This document shows, in pieces, positions 42,115 to 50,458 of a stretch of 64,000 nt of DNA. Location of the stretch: NCBI RefSeq assembly GCF_001905905.1, contig NZ_LIVT01000002.1, positions 372,001 to 436,000 on the forward strand. Direction: 5' to 3'. The position numbers and the translations under genes are program-made. The notes beneath the pieces were generated by a model. That model was not told where the DNA came from. It saw only the letters and a program-made list of their open reading frames with translations, and did not search any database. This DNA comes from Streptomyces sp. CB02366 (lineage in GTDB: Bacteria; Actinomycetota; Actinomycetes; Streptomycetales; Streptomycetaceae). The stretch's first letter is position 1. Every line of letters begins with the position of its first letter.

Positions 42115-44097
42115 ATGTCCCGACCTCCCGTCCCCACCGCTCCCGCCGGTGCGGTGTACTTCTCCCTCCTCGGCCCGCTCACCGCTCGGCTCGACGGCCG
42201 TGAGCTGCCGCTCGGCCCGCGCAAGCAGCGGCTCGTCCTCGCCACGCTGCTGTCCCGCCCCAACACTCCCGTACCGGTGGACGTGTTGACCGACGCCGTG
42301 TGGCCGGACGACCCGCCCCGCACCGCCCGGAAGAACCTCCAGGTGTACGTCAGCGCCGCCCGCGCCCTCCTCGGCCCGGCCGGGGACGGGGGCCGGGAGC
42401 GGGTGGTGCACGGGTGCGGGGGCTACCTCCTGCGCATCGCGGAGGGCGAGTTGGACACCCTGCGCTTCGGGTCGCTGGCCCGTGCGGGGCGGGCGGCGGC
42501 CGAGCGGGGCGATCTGCCGGGGGCGGCCCGGCTGCTGCGGGAGGCCCTCGATCTGTGGGAGGGCCCGCCGCTCAACGATCTGCGGGACTCGGCCGGGGTG
42601 GCCGAGGAGGCGGACCGACTGGAGGCCCGCTGTCTGACGGTGTACGAGGACTGGGCGGAGGCCGAGATCGAGCTGGGCCGGGCGGCCGTCGCGGTGGACG
42701 GGTTGCGGGACCTCGTGGAGCGCCACCCGCTGCGGGAGCGGCTGCGGGCCGCCTGGATGAACTCCCTGCACCAGTCGGGCCGGCAGGCCGAGGCGCTGGC
42801 GGTGTTCGACGACTACCGGCAGTTGATGGCCCGGGAGTTGGGCCTGGAGCCGAGTCCGGCGATGGCGGCGCTCTACCGCTCGATGCTCGGCCGGGGACGG
42901 GAGGCCCGGCGGCCCTCCGCCCCCCGGGGGCAGGCCGGCCCGGTGGCGCTGCCCGCCGGGACCGGGGCGTTCACGGGCCGCCGCGACGAACTGCGCGACC
43001 TGCTGGGCGTCCTGGGCGGCGGCGAGGGGCGGGTGGTGGTCGTCTCGGGCCCCGCCGGGGCGGGCAAGTCGGCGCTGGCGGTCCGGGCGGCGCACCTGCT
43101 GGCCGACCGCTTCCCGGACGGCCGGGTCCAGGTCCGGGTGCGCCGGGAGGACGGTACGGCGCGGAGCCGGGCGGAGGTCCTGGCGGAGCTGGGGCGGCTG
43201 TGCGGGGCGGCGGGGGCGGCCCCGGGGGCGGGGCAGCCGTCCGGGCCCGCCGCCGCTGACGCGCTCGCGGACGCCTGGCAGACGTGGCTGGCCCGCCGCC
43301 GCGCGCTGGTCGTCCTGGACGACGTCCCCGAGGAGGCGTCGGTACGGGACCTGCTGCCCCGGTCCGGGGCGAGTTCGGTCCTGGTCACCGCCCGGGGGCA
43401 GCTGCCCGGCCTCGCCCCGGTCCACCGGATCGCGCTGCCCGCGCTGGCGGACGGGGAGGCGCTGGAGCTGCTGGGGAAGCTGATCGGGGCCGGCCGGCTG
43501 CGTACGGACCCGGGGGCGGCGCTGCGGATCGTGCGGGCCGGCGGGGGGCTTCCGCTGGCGGTCGAGGTGAGCGGGATGCGGTTGGCGGTGCTGCGCCACC
43601 TGCCGTTGGCGGAGTACGCGGACCGGCTCGACGACCCCTCGGGCGCGCTGGACGAACTGGTCGCCGGGGACGTCTCCGTACGGCGGCGGATCGCGTCCGG
43701 GTGGCAGGACCTGGCGGACGGCGACCGGCGGGTGCTGGCGCGGCTGGCGGGGCTCGCGGCGGACGGGGGCTTCACCCTGGACCGGGCCACGGCGGCGCTG
43801 GGCTGCGGCGAGCGGGCGGCGATCCGGGCCGTCGAGTCGCTGATCGACGCCGGGGCGGTGACCTCCCCCGCCGGAGAGGTCACCGCCCATGCCGCCCTCT
43901 ACGAAGTACCGCGCCTGCTGGGCCTGTTCGCCCGCGAGCAGGAGGACCGGGAGAGGCCGCGCGAGCAGGAGGGCCGGGAGGGGCCGGAGGCGGAGGGGCC
44001 GGAGGCGGCGGCCTCCGGCGCGCCGGAGGCCGCCGCCGTGGCGGGGCGCGTCCCGGGTCGCGCCCCGGCCCTGGGGGCGGCCCTCACCCCAGGGTGA
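42115..44097 (+). CDS. SARP/AfsR-type regulator with NB-ARC domain
   Basis: 660-aa pathway regulator. The OmpR-like winged HTH (residues 14-100) has FSLLGPLTARLDGRELPLG, RLVLATLLSRPNTPVPVDVL and NLQVYVSAARALL. The BTAD domain (105-255) includes AEIELGRAAVAVDGLRDLVE and YRQLMARELGLEPSPAM. The NB-ARC-type ATPase (about 275-600) has VVVVSGPAGAGKSALAVRAA and RRALVVLDDVPEEA. The TPR part seen in AfsR is missing; the C-terminus is Glu/Pro/Ala-rich. SARPs bind direct repeats spaced 11 bp; such repeats occur at 49132-49148. The 3' end overlaps convergent lanKC by 14 bp. Confidence 0.94.
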   Translation: MSRPPVPTAPAGAVYFSLLGPLTARLDGRELPLGPRKQRLVLATLLSRPNTPVPVDVLTDAVWPDDPPRTARKNLQVYVSAARALLGPAGDGGRERVVHGCGGYLLRIAEGELDTLRFGSLARAGRAAAERGDLPGAARLLREALDLWEGPPLNDLRDSAGVAEEADRLEARCLTVYEDWAEAEIELGRAAVAVDGLRDLVERHPLRERLRAAWMNSLHQSGRQAEALAVFDDYRQLMARELGLEPSPAMAALYRSMLGRGREARRPSAPRGQAGPVALPAGTGAFTGRRDELRDLLGVLGGGEGRVVVVSGPAGAGKSALAVRAAHLLADRFPDGRVQVRVRREDGTARSRAEVLAELGRLCGAAGAAPGAGQPSGPAAADALADAWQTWLARRRALVVLDDVPEEASVRDLLPRSGASSVLVTARGQLPGLAPVHRIALPALADGEALELLGKLIGAGRLRTDPGAALRIVRAGGGLPLAVEVSGMRLAVLRHLPLAEYADRLDDPSGALDELVAGDVSVRRRIASGWQDLADGDRRVLARLAGLAADGGFTLDRATAALGCGERAAIRAVESLIDAGAVTSPAGEVTAHAALYEVPRLLGLFAREQEDRERPREQEGREGPEAEGPEAAASGAPEAAAVAGRVPGRAPALGAALTPG

Positions 44098-46765
44098 GCA
44101 GCGTCAGCAGATCGCCCGGCCGGCGGCCGGAGCCCCCCGGGGCGACGGCCGCTCCGGCCTCCGTGCCGGTCTCCGCGTCCGCGCCTCCGCCGCGGCCCGG
44201 TCCCCCGTCCGGCCCGCCGTCCGCGGCGGCGTCGGCGTCCGCCAGGAAGTGCAGGGCCAGGAGCAGTCCCGCCGCCCCCGTGGCCAGGTCGGCGGAGCAG
44301 CGGCGCAGGCGGGCTCCCGGGACCAGGAGGCGGTCCCCGTCCGCGACCAGGTGCCAGGACAGATTGCGTACCGAGGCGCGCACTTCGGGCCCGGCGGGCC
44401 GACCGGGCTCCTCCAACTGCCGTGCGGTGGCGACGAGTCCGGCCCTCCCGGTGAACAGGCCCGGCTCGCGCACGAATTCGTTGCCGCAGCCCTTGCGCAC
44501 CCCGGGCAGCAGGGAGGCGAGGGCGGGCGCCTCCTCCCGGGCCAGGTAGGCGCGCGCGACGAGGGCGAGGCCGCCGCTGCCCTGGTCGAGGTAGAGGAGG
44601 TGGCGGCGGCCGTCCTTGACCTGGACGGTGCCGTCGTCCATCGTCACGCAGTGCCCGGAGTCCCGGTACAGGGCGGTGCGGGCGGCGCGCAGCAGCCACT
44701 CCTCGCCGGTGAGCGCGTACAGGTCGAGGTGGAGCAGGGCGACGCCGCTGAGTCCGCGCAGCAGTCCGGCGGACGGCGGGACGGCCGGTCCGCCCGGCAC
44801 GGTCTCGCCGCGCACCAGGCAGTCGAGCTGCCAGGCGGTGCGCAGGGCGGTGTCCACCAGCTCCTGGTCCGGCGCCCCGGGCCCGGCCGTGGCCAGGCGG
44901 AGGGCGGCCAGGGCGGTGCCCGCGCGCCCGGTCAGCAGGTCGGCCGAGGGCGAGGGGCGGCCGGCTTCGGCGGCCCGCGCGAACAGTTCGCGCCCCTCGT
45001 CGGGGCGGCCGAGCAGGGCCAGCGTCACGGCCGCGCCGGGCAGACCGTCGTACAGGCCGCCCGGGGAGGCGGGGTCGCGGCGGCGGGCGGCGTCGGCCAG
45101 CCAGTCGGTCCACCCCGCCGGGACGGGCGCCCCGACGCGGTGGAGGGCGTACAGGACTCCGGCGGCCCCGTGCGCGAGGTCGCAGCCGCCGGTGGCGAAG
45201 GCGTTCGGGTCGCCGGGGAAGAGCCGGTCGCGGCGCTCCGGTGTGGCGCCCGCGTGGATGCCCGCGATCAGCCGGGTCCGCAGTTCGGCCCAGTCCGGGG
45301 CGGGCCCGCCGAGGAGGGCCGCGATCTCGCCCTCCCGGTCGGCGGAGCGCCCGGCGGCCCGCAGCAGGGCGGGCCGGGCCGGGCCGGCGTCGGGTGCGAG
45401 GCCGTACCGCTCCCGGGCCCAGGACTCCAGCGACACGGCCTTGGCCCGGTCGTGGGAGGCCATCTCCGTCATCGGCATCAGCATGGTGAGCCAGGTCGCC
45501 CACAGGGCGTAGGCGTCGGCCTCGGCGCCCGGGGTGCCGGGCGGCGCCTGGAGACCGGGCGCTCCCGCCAACGGGGTGCGGTCGTCGTCGAGTCCGGTGG
45601 CGTACTCGAAGTCGACGAGTGCGAGGCGCCCGTCGGGCCGCAGGATGACGTTGGAGGGGTGCAGATCGCCGAAGCGCATCCCCCGGCCGTGGATCTCCCG
45701 CAAAGCGTCCGTGAGTTGGGCGGTGACGTGGTCCACCCAGGCGACGTATGGGGCGAGTTCGTCCGCAGTACGCGCTCCGCGCACCAGGGCGAAACGGGCC
45801 ACGATCTCTTCGAGCAGCGTGGCGCCCTCCACGTACTCGGTCGTCAGGAACCGGTGCTCCCACACGGTCCGTACGCCGTACACCTCCGGTACGCAGTCGA
45901 GCCCGGCGAGCGCCGTCAGCGCCCGGTGCTCGCGCTCCAGCCGGGTCACCGCGTCGTCGCCCACGGCGTCGAGTCCGCAGTGCGGGCGGGCCTCGCGCAG
46001 CACCACCCGGTGGCCGGTCTCCCGGTGGCGGGCGAGGTAGATGCCGCCCGCGTTGGAGAACTGGAGGGCCTCGGTGACGGTGTACGGGAAGGAGTCGTCG
46101 CGGGCGGCGGCGCGGGCGGCGAGGTGGGGCCGCAGCAGCTCGGGAACCCGCACCCAGGCGGGCGTACGGAACACCACCCCGCGCTCGTCGGGCACGAGTT
46201 CGCCGGAGGGGTGGCGCAGGGCGGGCACGCGCTCGCCCCGGGCGTCCCGGCACCAGCGGTCGACGAAGGAGCCGTACCGTACGTAGACGGGGGCGTCGCC
46301 GATGCGCAGGTCGCTCAGGATGTACGGTCCCCGGCGGCCGGCCAGGACCCCGGTCAGCTCGTCGAGCAGGCGGGCCAGGGCCGCCTCGTCCGGCGGGTAG
46401 AGAGTGAGGAACTTCCCCGCGCTGCCCCGGGACATGTACTTCCCCGACATCAGCAGGAGCGCCTGCTCGCTGCGGAGGAACTTGAACGGCACCCGGTGCC
46501 GGAGGCAGATCCGCGCGGTGTCGCGGAGGGTGGCCGCCGCCTCGTCGGGGACGGTGGAGACGTGGATCTTCCAGCCCTGTTCGGCCGGTTCGCCGTCCTC
46601 GGGCAGCAGGGACGTCCACAGCCCGCCGGCCACCCGCCGCCATCCGGGGGGAGGTTCGGCCGTGTCGAGGGGGTAGCGGGTGTCCTGGTCGGGGAGGCGG
46701 GCCGGGGTGTCGTAGTAGCGGCGGTCGGCGAGGCAGTAGAGCTGGGTCTCCTGGATACCGGGCAC
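44084..46765 (-). CDS. lanKC: Class III lanthionine synthetase LanKC
   Basis: 893-aa three-domain RiPP synthetase. The N-terminal lyase-like domain (about 1-215) includes WKIHVSTVPDEAAATL and LMSGKYMSRGSAGKFLTLYP. The kinase-like domain (about 220-480) includes NAGGIYLARHRETGHRVVLREARPH and MRFGDLHPSNVILRPDG followed by LALVDFEYA; the Lys usual in KEARP is Arg here. The C-terminal LanC-like domain has repeats such as DLAHGAAGVLYALH and FTGRAGLVATA but no WC/CHG zinc ligands, which defines class III rather than IV. It would phosphorylate, eliminate and cyclise Ser/Thr/Cys of the DLQ-leader peptides at 48.5-49.0 kb. Confidence 0.95.
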   Translation of the reverse strand: MPGIQETQLYCLADRRYYDTPARLPDQDTRYPLDTAEPPPGWRRVAGGLWTSLLPEDGEPAEQGWKIHVSTVPDEAAATLRDTARICLRHRVPFKFLRSEQALLLMSGKYMSRGSAGKFLTLYPPDEAALARLLDELTGVLAGRRGPYILSDLRIGDAPVYVRYGSFVDRWCRDARGERVPALRHPSGELVPDERGVVFRTPAWVRVPELLRPHLAARAAARDDSFPYTVTEALQFSNAGGIYLARHRETGHRVVLREARPHCGLDAVGDDAVTRLEREHRALTALAGLDCVPEVYGVRTVWEHRFLTTEYVEGATLLEEIVARFALVRGARTADELAPYVAWVDHVTAQLTDALREIHGRGMRFGDLHPSNVILRPDGRLALVDFEYATGLDDDRTPLAGAPGLQAPPGTPGAEADAYALWATWLTMLMPMTEMASHDRAKAVSLESWARERYGLAPDAGPARPALLRAAGRSADREGEIAALLGGPAPDWAELRTRLIAGIHAGATPERRDRLFPGDPNAFATGGCDLAHGAAGVLYALHRVGAPVPAGWTDWLADAARRRDPASPGGLYDGLPGAAVTLALLGRPDEGRELFARAAEAGRPSPSADLLTGRAGTALAALRLATAGPGAPDQELVDTALRTAWQLDCLVRGETVPGGPAVPPSAGLLRGLSGVALLHLDLYALTGEEWLLRAARTALYRDSGHCVTMDDGTVQVKDGRRHLLYLDQGSGGLALVARAYLAREEAPALASLLPGVRKGCGNEFVREPGLFTGRAGLVATARQLEEPGRPAGPEVRASVRNLSWHLVADGDRLLVPGARLRRCSADLATGAAGLLLALHFLADADAAADGGPDGGPGRGGGADAETGTEAGAAVAPGGSGRRPGDLLTLLTLG

Positions 46766-46780
46766 GGCGTTCCTCCTCAG

Positions 46781-48145
46781 TCAGGATGCGACGCCGGGAC
46801 CGGCGGCTTCGTGGGCGGGTCGGACCTCGTGGGCGGTGCGGGCCCCGGGGGCGGCGCCGGCCTCGTGGGGGGCGGGGGCCTCGTGGGTCGGAGGAGTCCC
46901 GGCGCCCTCGGTGCCCTCGGGGGACTCCGGCGTCGCGGGCGGCGGGACCGCGCCCTTGCGGACGGACGGGGCGAGCGTCATGACCGCCGCCGAGACGGCC
47001 AGCACCGCGCCGACCAGGCCGAAGGCGTTGCGCGGGCCGAGCGCGGTCAGCAGCGAGCCGCCCGCCAGCGGGCCGAACGGCTGGACGATCGAGGACAGGA
47101 AGGAGGCCGCGCTCTGCACCCGGCCGACCCGGTCCTCGGGGGTGACGACGAGCAGGGTCGACAGGAAGCCGATGCTGGCGACCGTCGACAGGCACATGCA
47201 CACCGCGCACAGCAGCCCCGCCATCAGCGGGCTGCTGAGCCAGGCCAGTGCTCCGGCCGTCACCACGCAGCTCCAGCAGGTGACGACCAGCAGGGTCCGG
47301 ATGTGGCGGTCCGGGGAGAGCCGGGGCGCGAGGAGCGCCCCGGCGAGCGCCCCGGCGGAGACGCAGGTGATGACGAAGCCGCCGCCGAGCCCCGACCGGC
47401 CGCCCTCGGAGAAGACGGCGAGCGCCGTGAAGGTGAGGGCGCCGAAGGCGAAGTTCATGCCGAGGCCGAAGACCAGCAGAACCGTCCGCAGGTAGGGGAG
47501 TCGCCAGAGGAAGCCGAGCCCTGCGGTGAGTTCGGCGCGGCTGAGGACCGAGCCGGCCTTCTTGCGGGCGGAGGAGCGGGTGCGGACGAGGGCCACGCAG
47601 ACGGTCGACAGGAACAGTCCGAGGAACTGGGCGGCGAAGGGCAGCACGTCGTGGATTCCGAAGAGCGCGCCGCCGACGAGCGGGCCGACCAGCCGGACGG
47701 TGGCGGTACGCGCCTGGAGCCGGGCGGTCGCCGTGCCCATCTGGTCCGGCGGCACGACCGCGCGCAGCAGCCCGAAGGCCGCGGGGGCGTAGACGCTGTT
47801 GAGGACGGCCCCGGCGGTGGCGACCAGCAGGACGAGCGCCATGGGGGCGTGGCCGTTCCACACCGCGACGGTCAGCGCGGTGACCGCGAGCAGGCTCCCC
47901 ACGTCGCACAGCCGCATCAGCCGCCGGCGTTCGACCCGGTCGGCCATGACCCCGCCGGGCAGCATCGTGATCAGCACGGCGCAGATGGACACGGTCCCCA
48001 CCGTGCCGGCCTGCACGGGGGAGCCGGTCTCCTTGAGGATGAGCAGCGGCAGCGCGAGGGCCCCCATCTGGCTGCCCAGAACGGCGAACAGGCCGCTCAT
48101 CCAGAGCAGCCGGAAGTCCCGGTTGGAGCGGAGAGGCGTGGCCAT
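46781..48145 (-). CDS. MFS transporter, probable peptide exporter
   Basis: 454-aa major facilitator protein with about 12 helices. The start FRLLWMSGLFAVLGSQMGALALP and the loop GVMADRVERRRLMRLCDV (motif A region) resemble the enterobactin-exporter/MFS_3 group. The last about 50 residues are Pro/Glu/Ala-rich and cytoplasmic. It lies between the precursor genes and lanKC on the same strand, 15 bp upstream of lanKC, so export of, or immunity to, the mature peptide is inferred. Confidence 0.92.
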   Translation of the reverse strand: MATPLRSNRDFRLLWMSGLFAVLGSQMGALALPLLILKETGSPVQAGTVGTVSICAVLITMLPGGVMADRVERRRLMRLCDVGSLLAVTALTVAVWNGHAPMALVLLVATAGAVLNSVYAPAAFGLLRAVVPPDQMGTATARLQARTATVRLVGPLVGGALFGIHDVLPFAAQFLGLFLSTVCVALVRTRSSARKKAGSVLSRAELTAGLGFLWRLPYLRTVLLVFGLGMNFAFGALTFTALAVFSEGGRSGLGGGFVITCVSAGALAGALLAPRLSPDRHIRTLLVVTCWSCVVTAGALAWLSSPLMAGLLCAVCMCLSTVASIGFLSTLLVVTPEDRVGRVQSAASFLSSIVQPFGPLAGGSLLTALGPRNAFGLVGAVLAVSAAVMTLAPSVRKGAVPPPATPESPEGTEGAGTPPTHEAPAPHEAGAAPGARTAHEVRPAHEAAGPGVAS

Positions 48146-48518
48146 CGGCAGGCTCCCTGAGGTGCGCGGGCGGGTGGGCGGGCGGCATGACGTGCGGCGT
48201 GTGGAGCGGGGGTCGGGCGGTACGGAGGGGGCGCCGAAGCGCGGCGGGGCCGGGCGGTTCGGCGGCGGGGCGGGCGCGGCGGGGTCCGCGCGCGATGGGA
48301 CGGCAGGGGCCGCGGAAGCCCGGCGGGGGCCGGACGGTGCACGGAAGCGCGGCGGGAAGGACGGTGCGCAGAAGCGCGGCGGGGGCCGGACGATGCACGG
48401 AAGCGCGGCGGGGCGGCTCCCGCCGGTCGCGGAGCCGCCCCGTACCGCCTGGCCGCCGGCCGGGCGCCGCGGGAGCGAGGTGTCGGCCTCGCCCGGCCGT
48501 GGCGCCCGGCCCGGGGGA
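48146..48518. other. 373-bp spacer between precursor gene and MFS gene
   Basis: No gene seen. Contains the 28-29-bp GC-rich repeats at 48314-48415. It probably forms strong RNA structure that lets the precursor mRNA accumulate over the downstream enzyme genes. Confidence 0.4.
48314..48415. repeat. Imperfect 28-29-bp tandem repeats
   Basis: Three and a half units of the form GGAAGCGCGGCGGGGG followed by CCGGACGGTGCAC, starting near 48314, 48343, 48371 and 48399. A related partial unit lies near 48234. Units differ by a few substitutions and one base in length. Confidence 0.75.
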
Positions 48519-48668
48519 TCAGCGCTGCGCTTCGACGACGCTCAGCACGCTGATGCAGTTGCCGTCGGTCTGCTCGCCGCCCTGCACGGACGTCTCCTGG
48601 AGGTCCAGGACGGAGTGCGCCTCGACCTCGGGGGTCTCGTCGCCGGTGGGCTGGGTGTTCTCGGACAT
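48519..48668 (-). CDS. Class III lanthipeptide precursor, copy 1
   Basis: 49-aa peptide starting MSENTQPTGDETPEVEAH, with GGAG 7 nt before the ATG. The leader contains SVLDLQETSV, matching the (L/I/V)(L/F)(D/E)LQ recognition motif of class III lanthipeptide leaders. The C-terminal part is GNCISVLSVVE plus AQR. It has one Cys, followed by Ser at +2 and +5; the usual S-x2-S-x3-C labionin order is absent. Paralogue of the next gene; the linker between DLQETSV and GNCIS differs. Too short for routine gene finders. Inferred LanKC substrate. Confidence 0.85.
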   Translation of the reverse strand: MSENTQPTGDETPEVEAHSVLDLQETSVQGGEQTDGNCISVLSVVEAQR

Positions 48669-48834
48669 GGTGGTCTCCATCCACTCGTCACTGCGGGAAG
48701 GCCGGAAACCGGCCGGCGTCGCGGGAGGACCGCAGGCTCGTCGCCCTCCGCGGAGGAACCGGGACCGGAGCCCCGGGGAACACGGCCCCGGGTCCGGTGT
48801 GCGAGGCCCGTCGCGGGGGACGGGCCGGGGGAGA

Positions 48835-48996
48835 TCAGTTCTCGACGACGCTCAGCACGCTGATGCAGTTGCCGGGGGGCGCGATGATGTCGCGGTCGCC
48901 GTGGACGGACGTCTCCTGGAGGTCCAGGACGGAGTGCGCCTCGACCTCGGGGGTCTCGTTGGTCTCGTCGCCGGCCGGCTTCGTGTTCTCGGACAT
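48835..48996 (-). CDS. Class III lanthipeptide precursor, copy 2
   Basis: 53-aa peptide starting MSENTKPAGDETNETPEV. It shares the EAHSVLDLQETSV leader and the tail GNCISVLSVVE (ending EN) with copy 1. A different linker (HGDRDIIAPP) and a three-residue insertion near position 13 separate the copies. The 5' leader (GACGAGTGGATGGAGACCACC before ATG, in pieces) is also duplicated, so the repeat unit includes the ribosome site. First gene of the leftward unit; the divergent radical SAM operon starts 326 bp away. Confidence 0.85.
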   Translation of the reverse strand: MSENTKPAGDETNETPEVEAHSVLDLQETSVHGDRDIIAPPGNCISVLSVVEN

Positions 48997-49321
48997 GGTG
49001 GTCTCCATCCACTCGTCACTGCGGGACCCGGGACCGCGGGGGGCGGAGCCCTCCGGTGCCCGGTGCGGCGGGCCTGGTGCCTGCCGTTGCCGAGAACGTT
49101 AGGAAGCCGGGCCTGGCGATCGCTTCGCCGCCGGTATGGCAGCGGTATCGGGCCAGCTCGCGAGGGCGGGAGCACGCCGAGCAGGACCGGCCGGGACCTC
49201 GGAAGTCCGCTGTGACCTGGGCCCATACCGCTGCCGAAGCGCCGTCGGACCGTCCTCGAACCGGCGCGGCCCAGCCTGGGTACGCGCCCCACGCGCCCCG
49301 GCCCCGAAGGAGGCGGCCCGC
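48997..49321. promoter_or_regulatory. Divergent promoter region of the RiPP island
   Basis: 325 bp between precursor copy 2 and the radical SAM gene. CGGTAT occurs at 49132-49137 and 49143-49148, exactly 11 bp apart. GGCAGCGGTAT (49138-49148) recurs inverted as ATACCGCTGCC at 49225-49235. A -10-like TAACGT (minus, 49096-49101) could serve the precursors. The DNA from 49099 to 49160 is less GC-rich than its surroundings. Binding by the SARP is inferred. Confidence 0.5.
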
Positions 49322-50458
49322 ATGGAACTCGCCGAACTCGTCGCACGGCGGCCCTTCCCGGCCGGCGGTCTGCTGATCGGCCTCACCCGGCGCTGCCCGC
49401 TGAGCTGCGCACACTGCTCGACCGGGTCCGGCCCGCTCACCCGCCAGGAGCCGGACCCCGCCCGACTGGAGCGGTTCGTCGCGTCGTTCACCGAGGAGGA
49501 CCGGCCGGACGTGGTCATGCTCACGGGCGGCGAGCCGCTGCTCCTGCCCGCCGCGGTGGAGCGGTTGAGCACGCTGGCGCGGGACGCCGGTTCCCGTACG
49601 GCCCTGCTCAGCGGCATGTTCTTCGCCCGGGGCGGCCTCCGCGGGCGGAAGGCGGCGATCGCGCCCGCGATCCTGCGCGCGATCCGCTCCGTCGACCACT
49701 TCTCCGCCTCCCTCGACGTCCACCACGAACGCGAGGTGTCGCGCGCCGAGGTCTTCCGCGCCCTGCACCTCGTCCGGGAGGAGGGGGTGGCCGTGAGCCT
49801 CCACCTCACCGGCACGGGCGGCTCGGACCCGTACCTCGCCGGCCTCACCCGCGCCGTGCGGGAGGAGTTCGGGGGCGCGGTGCCGTGCCTGGTCAACGAG
49901 GTGCGGCCGTTCGGCCGGGCCGCCTCCTGGGCGCGGGCGGCCCGCACCGGCCCGGACCCCGCCGAGGCGTCCCCGTGCTCGATGGCGGCCTGGCCGGTGG
50001 TCGCCTTCGACGGCCGGGTGCTCGCCTGCTGCAACCAGGACACCGTCGACCGCAGGCCCGTACCGGCCCATCTGGACCTCGGCCATATCGCGGAGGACGA
50101 CTGGGGAACGGTACGCCGCCGGGCCCTGGAGTCCCCGATGCTGCGCATGCTCCGCACGGTCGGGCCCGCGCATCTGGCCGCCCGGTACGGCTCCGGCCCC
50201 CGGCCGGGCTCCTACTGCGACGGCTGCCGGGCGCTCGGCGGCGACGGGGCGGCGGCGGCCGGAGCCCGGGCGGTGGCGAGCGGGGCGGCCGGGGCCCTGC
50301 TGGACCTGACGGCGGCGCTGCGCGGCTCCCGGGAGGGGGCGCGGGGCGTGGTCCGCCGCCACGGCTGCGCGGAGTACGCGCCCCTGGTCGTCGCGGGTCC
50401 CCCGGGACCGCCGGGCGCGGACGCCCCGGACGGCACGGGCACGGAGGACGTCCGATGA
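49322..50458 (+). CDS. Radical SAM enzyme with Cys-rich C-terminus
   Basis: 378-aa radical SAM protein. The 4Fe-4S/SAM motif is C25-x3-C29-x2-C32 (RRCPLSCAHC); the Gly-rich SAM site is VVMLTGGEPLLLP. Later Cys (SPCSMAAWP, VLACCNQD, SYCDGC) resemble a SPASM/Twitch-like auxiliary-cluster region, common in peptide-modifying members. The ATG at 49322 follows GGAGG by 8 nt. It heads a rightward operon of overlapping genes divergent from the lanthipeptide precursors. Probable peptide or cofactor modification; chemistry cannot be predicted. Confidence 0.9.
   Translation: MELAELVARRPFPAGGLLIGLTRRCPLSCAHCSTGSGPLTRQEPDPARLERFVASFTEEDRPDVVMLTGGEPLLLPAAVERLSTLARDAGSRTALLSGMFFARGGLRGRKAAIAPAILRAIRSVDHFSASLDVHHEREVSRAEVFRALHLVREEGVAVSLHLTGTGGSDPYLAGLTRAVREEFGGAVPCLVNEVRPFGRAASWARAARTGPDPAEASPCSMAAWPVVAFDGRVLACCNQDTVDRRPVPAHLDLGHIAEDDWGTVRRRALESPMLRMLRTVGPAHLAARYGSGPRPGSYCDGCRALGGDGAAAAGARAVASGAAGALLDLTAALRGSREGARGVVRRHGCAEYAPLVVAGPPGPPGADAPDGTGTEDVR

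Noticed and set aside
43899..48398. Open frame of about 1500 codons spanning lanKC and the MFS gene in another frame
   Set aside because: Low-complexity Arg/Pro-rich translation with no domain. The alternative frames give LanKC and a 12-helix transporter with recognisable motifs.
48314..48415. CRISPR-like 28-29-bp repeats
   Set aside because: Units are contiguous, without unique spacers, and highly GC-biased; better described as a tandem repeat.
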